Positions 12,741-24,700 of a stretch of DNA of 64,000 nucleotides are shown here, piece by piece. The notes beneath the pieces are model-generated. The model was given only the letters and a program-made list of their open reading frames with translations, ran no database searches and was not told where the DNA came from. The DNA comes from Hirudinaria manillensis (Eukaryota > Annelida > Clitellata > Hirudinida > Hirudinidae): the NCBI GenBank assembly GCA_034509925.1, contig CM067528.1, positions 11,222,501-11,286,500 of the forward strand. The letters are read 5' to 3'. How positions within the stretch are numbered: the stretch's first letter is position 1; the number at the start of each line of letters is the position of its first letter. The translations under genes and the position numbers were made by a program.

Positions 12741-12773
12741 ATATGAAGCAGCAAGGTCGAAGGTCGACTGAAC
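10731..12773. other. Intergenic region between convergent genes
   Basis: Lies between the 3' ends of the receptor gene (+) and PRC1 copy A (-). No conserved domain was recognised. It holds AT-rich sequence, an AAT microsatellite at 12697-12736, and an imperfect direct duplication in what is probably the 3' UTR of PRC1 copy A. Confidence 0.5.
12449..12634. repeat. Imperfect direct duplication, period about 119 bp
   Basis: A block starting CCATAAAAGTCC near 12449 and ending around 12515 recurs at 12568-12634 with substitutions. It is downstream of the stop of PRC1 copy A on the minus strand, so probably within or near its 3' UTR. Confidence 0.65.
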
Positions 12774-15700
12774 TTAAAACTTAATTGGCTCGAAAAACTT
12801 CTGGTCTCCTGTCGGATTCTTTGCCTTTGGAAGGATGATGACACTGCTGGAGATGAAGGACTTATCACTCACTGCAAGTCCTCTCTGTTGATTTGCATAA
12901 TAGGTATTTGCATATGAGAGAACGGTTTAATCCGATAGGTTAATGCTAATTAATATAATCCGAATAATTAAATAATGCCACGAATAAATTAACGTTAATT
13001 ATTTAATCAATCTGATTAGTAATTAGATCAGAAATTAATATTAATAAACACAATATTAATAAATTAATATGCTTAATCTAATTCATTAATGTTGATTAGT
13101 AAATCTAATTAATCAATCAATATATTAATTAAATTTGCAGTAATTGTTTGATTATAAAATAAACATAATCCGTTCAGTAATTATTCCAGGTAATCGTAAA
13201 TTTACAAATTTATGCTCCTAAATAACGAAAATGCTTCTTCTTACCGAGAAATCCTCGTAGCTCGCGGTCTCGTTGATGAAATTTTCCTTGGTTTCGTCGA
13301 CTTCTTTCCTTTCGCCGTCCTTGTTCTGATGATTTTTATAAACATTTTAAAATAGAAAAAAAAAACTTAAAATACCAACAAACACGAATAAAGAATACGA
13401 ATGCAATACGAAAACGCGTCCTCTGAGCTCACATTTTTCTCGAATGAATTTGAATTCGTGCTTCCCCTCGACCTCCTGCCTGTCGGAAGGTTCGACCCTT
13501 GACCCGACCTGCGGACGATTCTTGGTTGCCTAGACTCGGAGCTGCCTCTGCTCCTCTGGAAATAGCAAGAAAGGACATGAGGTGTTACTGCTATTATATA
13601 AGGTGTTATGGTTACTTTATTGTTATTAAGGACTTGTTATTAAAGATTTAAGTTATTGACGAATTAAATAAGATGCTTGCAATTATTATTAATGACTTGT
13701 TATTAAAGATTTAAGTTATTGAGGAATTAAATAAGATGCTTGCAATCGGTTGCAAGGGACAAAGGATCGCAAAATCAATGACATCATGACTTTGCTTCGA
13801 TGAAAATCTCACAAAAGAAAATTTATTTTATGTTTGTGAAATTAAATGGAAACAGAAGCTGCAACCACAACTTTGATCTTCCTTACCAACTTAGATTCTA
13901 GCATTTTAATTTAATTTTTTGTGGAGGGAAAGAAATTGAAAGAACACAGAGTCAGAACCAAGTATTTTAGCTCAAAATGAGGAAATAAAAATTTAAAAAA
14001 TTAAAAACTAGATATGAGTCAGAACATAAAAAAAAATACTCACCCTAGGAGTGACCTTCAAATTCTTGGCCGAATTTTGACGATGCAATTCCTAAAAGAA
14101 AATATTTTGAAGCTCAAAATGTTCAGTAGGGGAGGTCATGTCTCAGACAACAACTTTCTCGAATACCTGTTTGTCGTTTGACTTCCTGCCGCTCCTGCAG
14201 GAACCATCGGATTGATTGTCAGAGACCTTGCAAGACATCGGGGTCCTAACTGCCTGCTTCACGGGCACAGGTGTGCCCCCTTCCAACTGAAAAGTAAGCA
14301 ATTTTGGAAATTTACCTTTTACTCAGAAGTCTAACTGACTAGTTTGGACATCATGAAATTAATTTTAGGAAGTTAATTGCAACTATAGTTTGAGTGGGGA
14401 AAGATTGGAGTGTGAATTTGATAAAAGTTATGATGTGAATGTCTGTATAAGCCACATACCTTCATGAATTTAGAAGCAATTTTAGATGGAGTAATGTTTG
14501 CAATTTTCCTCTTGAAAGGAGTTGATGACGGAACAGGTGGAAGGGATTCCAATTGCTTCCCTTTCATCTCCACCTGGGAACATCAATAATATGTTGGCAA
14601 CTAATCATGCATTTTGAAATTTTTGAATTTATTTATTTATTTAACTCATATTTAGGCCGACAGCTTTGAAGAAAGTAGGACTCAGATCTTCAAGGCCTAT
14701 TTTAATAATATAAATCAAAACTGAAAATTAAGCTATAAATGAATTATAATATAATTAATATTAATGATGGTGATAGCAAACGACTTGAATATTTAACGGT
14801 TCTAAATGATTTTAATGATCCGACCTTCCAAGTCTCCTTGTTGGTCTTAAGCTGTTTATGTACTCGTTCAAAATATTCGACGAGGTCAACTCCTCCGAAG
14901 AGAAACTTCTGTCCTCGTCCTTCCTCCCATTCTGACACTTTTGAAGTTAATTTCTCTTGAAGCTGAGGTACAAATAAGTACATGTAGGCGCTTTTTCAGG
15001 TAACCATCGGTTAACGAATGCAAAGTAATCGTTTAAAAATCTTTTTTAATTAATTAATTAATTTATTTATTTATTCAATAACCTTGAAGACTTCTTTGGA
15101 GATTTTGTGCTTATGCTTCTCATCTCTGCTTGAACCAGTTGCCTTCAAATATTTGCTCAGTTGGATGCACTTTTTCTGAGGAATATTAAAATATTTCATC
15201 AACAATTAATTAATTTTTGAGGCACTGATTATTAATTAATTATTTATTTATTAATCCATAAGCATTAATCTTTAGTTTATAGCAACAAGTGCTAAAGATC
15301 AAATCAAGGAACCTCCGCTTCTGTAAGGTCAGCAAAAGTGTCTCTGAATGTTTTGTGGAGGTCAAGTATCTCCTTGTTGTTGTGGTAGTAACTTTCCATT
15401 TTTAGAATCTCCTCCTTCAATGCCTTGCAATCCAATTTCTCCAAATCCCCTTGAAAAGTTAATCAGACATTTTAACCTATTTTTTATTACAAATTAAATT
15501 ATAAAATTTAGAACCAACCATTCAGTAAATCCTTCTTTCCATCTTTGTGTTCACAACTGACCTGGCATTTCTCCCACCATTGCTTCAATTCTGCCTGTTT
15601 GCTCCGAATCATGGAATCAATCTTCTGCCTTCTTTCCAGAACTTTTTCTTTCAACTGCCACAGAACCAATCAGTTAATCAATAAAACAGACTGTCTCCAT

Positions 15701-16930
15701 AAATAATTAAAAAATGTCACTAAAGATCATACAGCTTGTGCCAAATCACCACTAGCAGGACAGAAATGACCAAAATCATTTTCATTGAAAGACTTCTCAT
15801 CCTCCAATTTAAATTCAAAAACTTTCTTCAACTCCTCCTTGAAGGAATTAATCTTTGACAAGTTGAGCTTCTTTACTTTCTCCAACTGAAATTATTTACG
15901 GCACGAATCTCAGAGGAACACGTTTACATAAAAGTACGCAAAACCATACGGGATTGAGAAGCGTACCTTAGCCAGAAAGGTCTTGTGAAGTTTCAGGTTC
16001 TCACTGGAATAGAGGAGATCCCCCACTTCGTCTGCAAGATAAATTCTATCCTGTTGTTCCACCTTGTGGTCCAATTCACCAACGAGTCTTTTTATCATCT
16101 TCTTGAACTCAGCCATTTGCTTCTTCCTGACCTCCTAAAAAACATGTTTCAATGATCGTTCTAGCATGATTTTAGGGAAATCAAAATGCCTGATCGTCAG
16201 TATCTTTGTAAGTAATAATTTATTAATAAAATATTCAATGAAAAATGTTCAAATTTTTCCTGACCAGTTCTTTCTGGACATCATAGACTTGCAGTTCCAG
16301 AAATTCAATATCGGCAAGGCTCGGTATCTCTGAAGAAGCATCAAACTCCTCAGGTGCCATTAGCATGAAAGCACTGCAATCTCTTTGCATCTGCAGCAAC
16401 TTCTGCCATTGATCGATTCTATCCTCTCTTTCCTTCTGAAGTCTTTCCAGCAAATATTTCATTTCCCTCTCCCTTTCCAAAATAGTCATGTTTCCTCTTG
16501 GCTAAAATTAAAATTTAATAAAAAAACTAAAGCACTGGTTGATGAGTTAATTGGTTGCTTCTTTCCAGTCATGCAAACTGTTATAATCATGCAAATTAAT
16601 CTACCGAGTGCACAATCCATCACCGAAAAACTTCTAAAAGCAAATGCTTACCTCTTCAAATGCTACTTGCAACTTGCTTGAAATCTGAGATGCCATGAGC
16701 GTGTATTTGTGAGCATTTTCAATAAGCTTCAGTTTAAGTTTTCCATCTTCTTCAATCATTTCATTTAAAAGATCATTGAGATGATAGGCAACTTTGTGGC
16801 TTCTTTCCGTAATCTGAGAATCCACAATTCCGATTTCTGACCAGAGACTGCTTAACTTAAGTATGCTGTCATGCAGTTCGACATCTAAAATACTCTTTAA
16901 CTTTTTCACTTCTTTTTGAATGTTCTTCAT
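12774..16930 (-). CDS. PRC1: PRC1/Ase1/MAP65-family microtubule cross-linker, copy A
   Basis: Bundles antiparallel microtubules in the central spindle during anaphase and cytokinesis (family knowledge). Fourteen exons, in order: 16652-16930, 16265-16501, 15967-16134, 15733-15885, 15519-15654, 15313-15449, 15083-15175, 14825-14962, 14460-14573, 14167-14286, 14044-14091, 13433-13555, 13245-13325, 12774-12884. The phases join into 645 aa, close to human PRC1 (620). Residues 1-370 are predicted coiled-coil or spectrin-like helices. Landmarks: LWSEIGI near residue 30 (PRC1 LWDEIGI); RLVGELDHKVEQQD; ELKQWWEKC (PRC1 LWDQC-type signature of the microtubule-binding region); and KFLFGGVDLVEYFERVHKQL (PRC1 KFMVNGQKFMEYV-type end of the helical part). 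The last 200 residues are basic, Ser/Thr-Pro rich and probably disordered, with TP sites suited to CDK control. The start is the only Met in frame before LWSEIGI. A paralogue lies at 28987-32987. The final exon was placed by similarity to the paralogue. Confidence 0.88.
13631..13746. repeat. 63-bp tandem duplication in PRC1-A intron
   Basis: The segment beginning GACTTGTTATTAAAGATTTA at 13631 recurs at 13694 with one substitution in the visible core. It lies in the intron between the exons at 13433 and 14044 on the minus strand. Confidence 0.85.
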
Positions 16931-18605
16931 CTCAAGAAAATGAACGACTGAAAATAAAATTCCTTGAAGTTTTGTTTACTGTATTCAAACAGCATTTGTT
17001 GGTGAGATGAAAATGTGGAACGCAACATTTATAAACCAAATCCTTCTCTATAGGCTTATAATTGATAACTTGAAATAACCAGAAAAACTAACCTCTAGAT
17101 GGACTTTTCTGGCGAACAAAAGATTTACAAAAGACAAACTAACTAATCGCTCGGTGTTTAAAATATTTATCTTTGCTCCAAATGCCAATATTCAAATTAT
17201 ATCAAAGTTGTCCCGCTCTGCAGCTAAGCCTCGACTAAAAATATTTAAACCTAAGTGGGCCAAGAAGTTGTAAATAGCGCTCAACTGAACTGTCCAATAG
17301 GATTTCACTTGATAGGTTTCCTGAAATTCTAGGCGATCATCTTTTCAAAATACAAGTTTAGAGAATAAACATTAAATTAGTTAAATTGAGTTTTTTAAAA
17401 ATTAACTTTGAAGTATGGAGTTCAAATAGTTAGATTCTGGAAAAAATCATAAAAGCACAGCATAAATACGAAAACCTTCTCTTATCGCTGTTAAAGGTTC
17501 ATTAGAGACCGCATTTCAAGAAGCATTTTTTAAAACCGAAACAAAATCAACTTCGGCAAATTATATCGTAAGAATTCCAAAATCAGTCAATGACTTCATC
17601 ATATTGTGAATCAGTTATGCATGAGCGGGCCAATTTTATTTTCTATAGAAATATTATCACGCAAGGGTGAAGCCTTTCGCGATGAAATTATCTTGACAAT
17701 AATCGCGTGTTAATTTGCTGAATGAATATGATGAGATTTAATAAATACTATGCCACAAGTCAATTTTATGTCAAATCACAAATTAGGGATGGAGAGGAAC
17801 AAAGAAAGAAATTAGATACCTTGATAAGATAAAAACTTCTTATCATCAAAGATTATAGAATTATTGAAATCCCAACGGTATATCGAATTACTCCAAAGTT
17901 AAACACCTAACTAGGGTCGCTGCTCATAGAACTAATTAATGAAAGACCAAACAATGTAATTATCATATCAGCTACTAGTCTTTGGATTTCTTTTGTTAAA
18001 TAATCAAATTAAATAAAATATCATTGTGATATTTATTTTATATTTCAATCAAGCATCCTTTTTGGCTAAAGTTCATTCAGTTGATCAAGTAGCAGAAAAA
18101 GATTTAGTAAAGAGTTTGTGAACCTAATAATTAAGTAACATCTAGCTCTCAGATTTTAGCGTCATAATTGTTGGATGCCAAACCAATCAAAATCAATCAA
18201 CTCCGGTTCATATTTATGCGAGATTTTGCACTTTTGATTTTCACAATTTTTCGGCGAAACAGATTCAAGAAATCCAAAATTACCTCCATTAGAAACTCTA
18301 AAAAAAACATTTTGGAAGCACTCTACTTCTTGATCGACGCTGGCTGAACGACATTACGAAAACTGACCTGTACTGGAAAGAGATATCTCACGTAACGTAC
18401 TGGATCAATAATCAAGCAATTTGACTAGACCCCACTCATGATTAATTTCAACCTTTTGCTCAACTCCATGTTAAAATAATTTGACATTTCTCTCAAAAGG
18501 TCACAATTAAAAAACACATCAAGCCTGTCTCAATGACCTTTGAAAGACATAGTGTTTTACAATCTTCCCTTCACTTTTCCCTTATAATTAATATCTCATA
18601 AAAGG
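16931..18605. other. Divergent intergenic region
   Basis: Separates the start of PRC1 copy A (-) from the promoter of the thrombospondin-repeat gene (+), so it should hold both promoters. No coding exon or large repeat was recognised. The TSR-gene end has a clear TATA box; I see no comparable TATA for PRC1-A. Confidence 0.6.
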
Positions 18606-18640
18606 TATAAAAGGACCGAATTTTCAACGAATTTCAGCGA
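18606..18640 (+). promoter_or_regulatory. TATA box plus TCAG initiator of the TSR gene
   Basis: TATAAAA at 18606-18612 is followed 30 bp later by TTCAGC, with the probable +1 A at 18636. A second initiator-like TCAGTC follows at 18644. The spacing and TCAG form match arthropod-type core promoters. A short non-coding first exon would end at 18668 before GTGAGA, and the ATG-bearing exon starts at 18760 after TTTTGCAG. Confidence 0.65.
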
Positions 18641-18770
18641 TCTTCAGTCTGCTCCTCTAGGGCTTCGAGTGAGAAGTTTCCTTTATTTACATTTACAACA
18701 TTTTACAAATGATACTTTTATCTATTTAAGTGATTAAATCTATTCATTTTATTTTGCAGGTTTCAAAGCC

Positions 18771-21700
18771 ATGAAGATCTTCATATTGGCCCTGCTGGGT
18801 AAGTTTTCGTTGTCTTTACATGCGATAATGCTGAAATGTGTCGACATAAGCTGACGAGAGAACTTGAATATCTTCGTTGATGATGTTTTACGATATTTAT
18901 AATGTTTATTTACGAAATAAAATATTTCTTATAATTAAATAATATCTTAATTCAGGGGCCTTTGCTCTGGCAACTCCTCAAGGTAATATTTATAGTTGAT
19001 CTGTTCTGATTTTATTAATTTTATGAATTTTTTTATAATCAAGAAGCTGATCAAATAAGGCAATTCATTTGTGGTCGTTAAAGTCAAAACGTTGTCAATT
19101 ACTTCCAGACGATTACGATTACGAAGACGAAGACTACCCCGAACCTCCTTCATATCCTGAACCACCCAAGTATCCCGAACCACCGAAATACCCTCAACCA
19201 CCGAAATACCCTCAACCACCCAAGTATCCCGAACCACCGAAGTATCCTGAACCTCCCAAAAAGGATTATCCAACTCCAACCACTAAGTACGTCCCTCCTC
19301 CACCGCCTTCCTATCCTGAGCCGGAGGACTACGACGACGATTATCCAGTGGAATTACCAAAACCTGAACCCCCAAAATACCCTCAGCCACCAAAACCTGA
19401 ACCCCCAAAATACCCTCAGCCTCCCAAGTACCCTGAGCCACCGAAGTATCCTGAACCTCCCAAAAAGGATTATCCAACTCCAACCACTAAGTACGCTCCT
19501 CATCCACCGCCTTCCTATCCTGAGCCGGAGGACTACGACGACGATTATCCAGTGGAACCAAAACCTGAACCCCCAAAATATCCTCAGCCTCCCAAGTACC
19601 CTGAGCCACCGAAGTATCCTGAACCTCCCAAAAAGGACTACCCAGCTCCAACCACAAAATACTTTCCCCCCCCTCCGCCTTCGTATCCTGAGCCCGAAGA
19701 TGACGACTACCCTGTAAATCCGCCAAAATACCCAGAACCTCCGAAATATCCTGCGCCAACCGAAAAACCATCCTATCCGGAAAAAGACGTTGGAAAAACC
19801 TACCCGACTCCAAAGAGCTATGAGACTCCACCAACGTACAAACACGTTCCAACCACTTATCCGGCGGTAAGTATTTGGGAATTCATTTTTCAATAAAGTT
19901 TCAAATTCGTTCTTCAATATATCATATGTATGAATCGAAATCTGTTTTTGATTTTCAGGTGACCAAAGCCAAGTTCTCCTGGACATCCTGGTCTCAATGG
20001 GTCGAATGTTCAGTGACTTGTGGTACTGGAATAAAGAAGAGGTCCAGGACTTGCTTGCCAGGAGCCAACAACGCCAAAGACGTGGCCAAACCAGGAAGGT
20101 AGTGCACTTAATTAACTTAATTAACTCACGTGATTAGGAACGGGTATTGAAAGGTGCATTTGAAACTGCTATAATTCGATTCAGATATGCAAGATCGTTA
20201 TATGGCGAAACTCCTCAGAAAAAAGGAGGCTCTTCAGACTACCTCTTCCATGACAATGCCGGAAGCAACTACTACGGTGACACATTCATGTCCGATGACG
20301 CCGGACAAGAAACTGAAGGAGGTCTCTACCCGAGCGAGACTTACGCTCCTCTGTCAGAGTGCGATGGCGATTCGGTTCAAATCGAGCCCTGCTCCGGTCC
20401 ACCATGTCGTGAGTTTACTAACTTTATGAAGATAGTGTGCCTGTGACCAAATAGCCCGATGATTTTAAAAACAACTCGACCGCAGCCGTTAACGGAGGTT
20501 GGTCCAGATGGGGAGTCTGGTCGCTTTGCAGTGCCACGTGTGGTGATGGGGGACTTCAGACAAGATCCAGAGAATGCAACAAACCGGTCCCGGCTAACGG
20601 CGGAAAGTTGTGCCAAGGAGTTTACGAACAAACTAATCTGTGCAGCAACCCTAGACCGTGCCGTTAGTCTTTGTTCCATTTTACAATTAGATTTTACGTT
20701 TAGATCTCGATGGTCTAAATTTCCGATTATAACATTTATAAGTATATTCTAAAATTTTAATAACATTAATGAGAAAATTCAATAAATAAACATTAACGTT
20801 TTATTACAGCGGTCGATGGAAACTGGAATTCATGGACTGAATGGTGCCGATGCAGCGTCAGTTGTGGTTTTGGAGGAATTCAAACGAGAGGAAGAAACTG
20901 TTCGAATCCCGTCAACGATTTCGGAGGTCGACCCTGCTATGGAGCTGCCCTTCAGACCAGAGGATGCTGCGAGGGACCGTGCCGTTAGTCTGCTGAAACG
21001 AATTAAGCTGTGAATCGTAAATAATATCCAACAATAGATGGTTGCCACTAATTTTATTACTCGCTTCTGTTAAGTTTGCCCTGTTGTTACTAGTATTAAT
21101 ATTTGGCTCAACTTTTCTGGTATTTTTTAAACTTCATGTAAATTAAATAATTCAGCTGTCGATGGAAAATGGAGCAGATGGTCTGAGTGGTCAGCCCCTG
21201 AGAAGACTTGCGGATCTGAAGGCCAAGTAACGAGAACGAGGAGATGCGATAACCCAGCACCATCCGATGGCGGTGAACCATGCCAAGGCAAAGACTTTCA
21301 GTCGAAGCCAAGCGTTCTATCACCATGTCGTAAGTGTCTAAGTCCATTCAATGCACTTTAGATTTATTGGAGAGCTTGGTAGTTGTTAGGCAATGCATAA
21401 AATTTCAATTTACACAAAAGTAAATAATAAAAGTTGGAATTACAATAAGTACTTCTTATTCTAAAATTCTTTATGATTAATTTTTAAGCCATCGACGGTT
21501 GTTGGGGAGCCTGGGGTGATTGGTCGAAGAACAGTGCCTCCTGTGGAGAAGAGGGATTCCAAACGAGATCAAGAGCTTGCGACAGTCCCGCCCCTCAGTA
21601 CGATGGCAAGAACTGCATCGGAGATGCTCTCGAAGTGCAAGTTGTCAAGGCAAAACCATGCCGTTAGTGGATTGTAGAAGTTCAAAGTCCATTGAAAGTT

Positions 21701-24700
21701 CAAAGCGCGGCTGGAAACGTAAATTGTGTTCATGTTTGTAGCTGTTGACGGAGGGTGGAGTAAGTGGTTCGAGTGGAGCAAGTGCAGCGCCTCGTGCGGA
21801 TTCGGAGGGACTCAAGTTCAGAGAAGAAAATGCGACCATCCAGCACCTGCTTTTGAAGGCAGACCCTGCGAAGGAGTGTCTGGCAAGAAGAGATCGTGTT
21901 TCATTACTTTCTGTCGTGAGTATGAATCGGTGTTTTGAGTAAATTTATAACAGTATTAAGCATCACAATGAATTGAAATAAATTATTTATTTTCAAAGCC
22001 GTTGACGGAAACTGGGGTGGTTGGTCTGTCTGGTCATATGGAAACGCCACTTGTGGTTTTGGAGGGACCAAGGCAAGGGTAAGGCTTTGTGACAGTCCTT
22101 CTCCACTTTACGGGGGAAGACCTTGCGATGGAGATGCAGTAGAACATGCTGATGTCGAACTTCCCCCTTGCGGTGAGAATATTTTTGCCTTTTCTGGTTT
22201 ACCATGGAAATTACATTAACGGCAATCACTTCAACCTTTTCCAGCCGTTGACGGAGGATGGACAGCATGGACGGAATGGTCAAGACCTTCGGAAACCTGT
22301 GGAGACAACGGCGGAACATCGGTCAGGTCCAGAGAATGTACCAATCCAAAGCCGGCTTTCAGTGGTGCCAACTGTAAAGGATTCAATTTTGAGACAAGAG
22401 TGGATCAACTCCCTCAATGTCGTGAGTAATGTTTAAAATCAACTTTTTGAATAGGATGAAAATAATTGATATAAAATAAGGAAACAAAATTATTTTGTAA
22501 ATGATTTTCAATAATAACCATCCAGCAATCTGTGGAGGATGGTCTTACTGGAGCGAATGGTCAGAATGCAGCGTGACCTGTGGTCTCAACGGTGTGACTT
22601 CAAGATTGAGAGTTTGTGACAATCCGGCACCGGCCAATGGGGGAGACGCATGTGAGGGTGAAGCCTCACAAAGCAAGGACTGTTCAGGACCACCCTGCCG
22701 TTAGTTAACACAAATATTTTCAAGTGTTCGTCGGATTTAATTTTCGAAACTTTCATTTTATAGACTATAATTTGTTTGTGGATGATACATAAAATGTAGT
22801 AGTTATCATTGAGACATCATCCCATAAGTCGAAAACTTTCTGCTTTCCAGCGGTGTGCGGTGGATGGAGCGCATGGTCTGAATGGTCGAGTTGCAGCGCA
22901 AGCTGTGGCCAAGGAGGACTGGTGACGAGGAAGCGATTCTGTGACAGTCCAGCCCCTGAACACGGAGGTTCCACTTGCGAAGGCGAATCCGCTGAGTCCA
23001 GAAGCTGTTCTGGATCGCCGTGTCGTGAGTTGACCTCGTAATCAGTCGGACATGTCAAGAGTTGAACTAAAAATGAAATTGAAACGTAAATTTGCTAGCT
23101 GTCGATGGCTCTTGGAGCAACTGGGGAGGTTGGTCGCGATCCTCGGCCACTTGCGGCGATGGACTTTACCCGAGCAGATCGAGAACTTGCAACAATCCCG
23201 CACCTTCCTACGGCGGCAAATTCTGCAAAGGTCCAGCCGTCAGCTACAAAAATGTCACCGTCAGACCATGCCGTTAGTTTCCTTCTTCTTGATAGACTTG
23301 ATGCATGACTTGATGTTAAAAGATTCTACACTAATTGTTGATAGCTGTCGATGGAGGATGGACAGAATGGTCTGAATGGTCGGTCCCATCGCTGTCGTGT
23401 GGAGAAGGATCTGTATCTTCGAGGTCGAGAAGTTGCACAGAACCAAAACCAGCCTATTCTGGCAAGCCATGCCCAGGATCAGCCACGGATGTCCGAAGTG
23501 CCTCAGTACCACCTTGTCGTAAGTAACGTTGGATTATAAAGTCACGACTAGATATTTTAATAGCTCTTGAATAATAAAGCGATTTAATCATTTAAGCCGT
23601 TAATGGAGCATGGGGAGAATGGTCAGAGTATACGAGTTGCAGTGTCAGCTGCGGAGACGGTGGAGTTCAACACAGAAGGAGAGCCTGCGACAACCCTGGA
23701 CCCGCCTTCGAAGGGTCTTACTGCCCCGGAAAATCATCGGAAGTTAGACCATGTGTCGGACCATCGTGCGGTAAATACTTGATGAAAATTTTTAATAACG
23801 CGCTTTAAATCATATCTCATTTCAAATCAAATAATTTGTAATTAATTATATATTATCTTAATAAATAATTAAATTTTTAATATTTATTCAATAAAAGCTG
23901 TTGACGGACATTGGGGAAAATGGACTTCATGGTCGGATCCTTCTGCTACCTGTGGCCCTGACACTCAAGTAACTCGCACGAGAAACTGCGACAATCCCGC
24001 GCCATCCAACGGTGGAAAGGAATGCGAGGGTGAATCGTCGAGTACCAAGAACCTGCTGCTACACATGTGTCGTAAGTAACTCCAGGTTACTTCCATGATT
24101 GGTTAGATCTCCAGCATCGCTGACTTTATTCCAGCTATCAACGGAGGGTGGACTGAATGGACGGAATGGTCGCTCTGCAGTGTAAAATGCGGTGATGGGG
24201 GACTAGCCAGAAGGACCAGATGCTGTGCCAATCCGGAACCTCAGTACGATGGCAGGAACTGCGACGGAGAAGCTACTGATACTAAGACATGCTCTGGGCC
24301 TCCATGTGGTGAGAATAATTTAAATACTAATTTTGCCATAAATAGTTTAATCGTATGACCGCAAGCAAGGAATGCATAATTAATTAATTAGTTTCCTATC
24401 AGCAGTAATAAGAATTCTTCTAAAAATTAAATTTTTATTTTACTCATCTCCCACACAGGTATCGACGGAGGATGGACAGAATGGTCGTCTTGGTCGAGAT
24501 GCAGCGTGACTTGCGGAGAAGGAGGCATCGTTTCCAGGACGAGGACCTGCACCCAGCCATCGCCAAACTTCGGAGGAAGAAACTGCCAAGGACCGTCGAC
24601 AGAATACGCACCTGGATTGGCACCACCCTGCTGTAAGTTGACAAAGAAAAACGTTCCCTTGCCAAAGCTGGTGACAGTCTTTATGTTACGGTCCTTCATG

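Noticed and set aside
12422-12868. 148-codon reverse frame with poly-Leu
   Set aside because: Wrong frame of the last PRC1-A exon joined to an AAT repeat and 3' UTR; the correct frame ends at 12774.
19283-19986. Long reverse-strand frames opposite the Pro-rich exon
   Set aside because: Shadows of the repetitive forward coding exon; Trp/Arg/Gly-rich nonsense with no other support.
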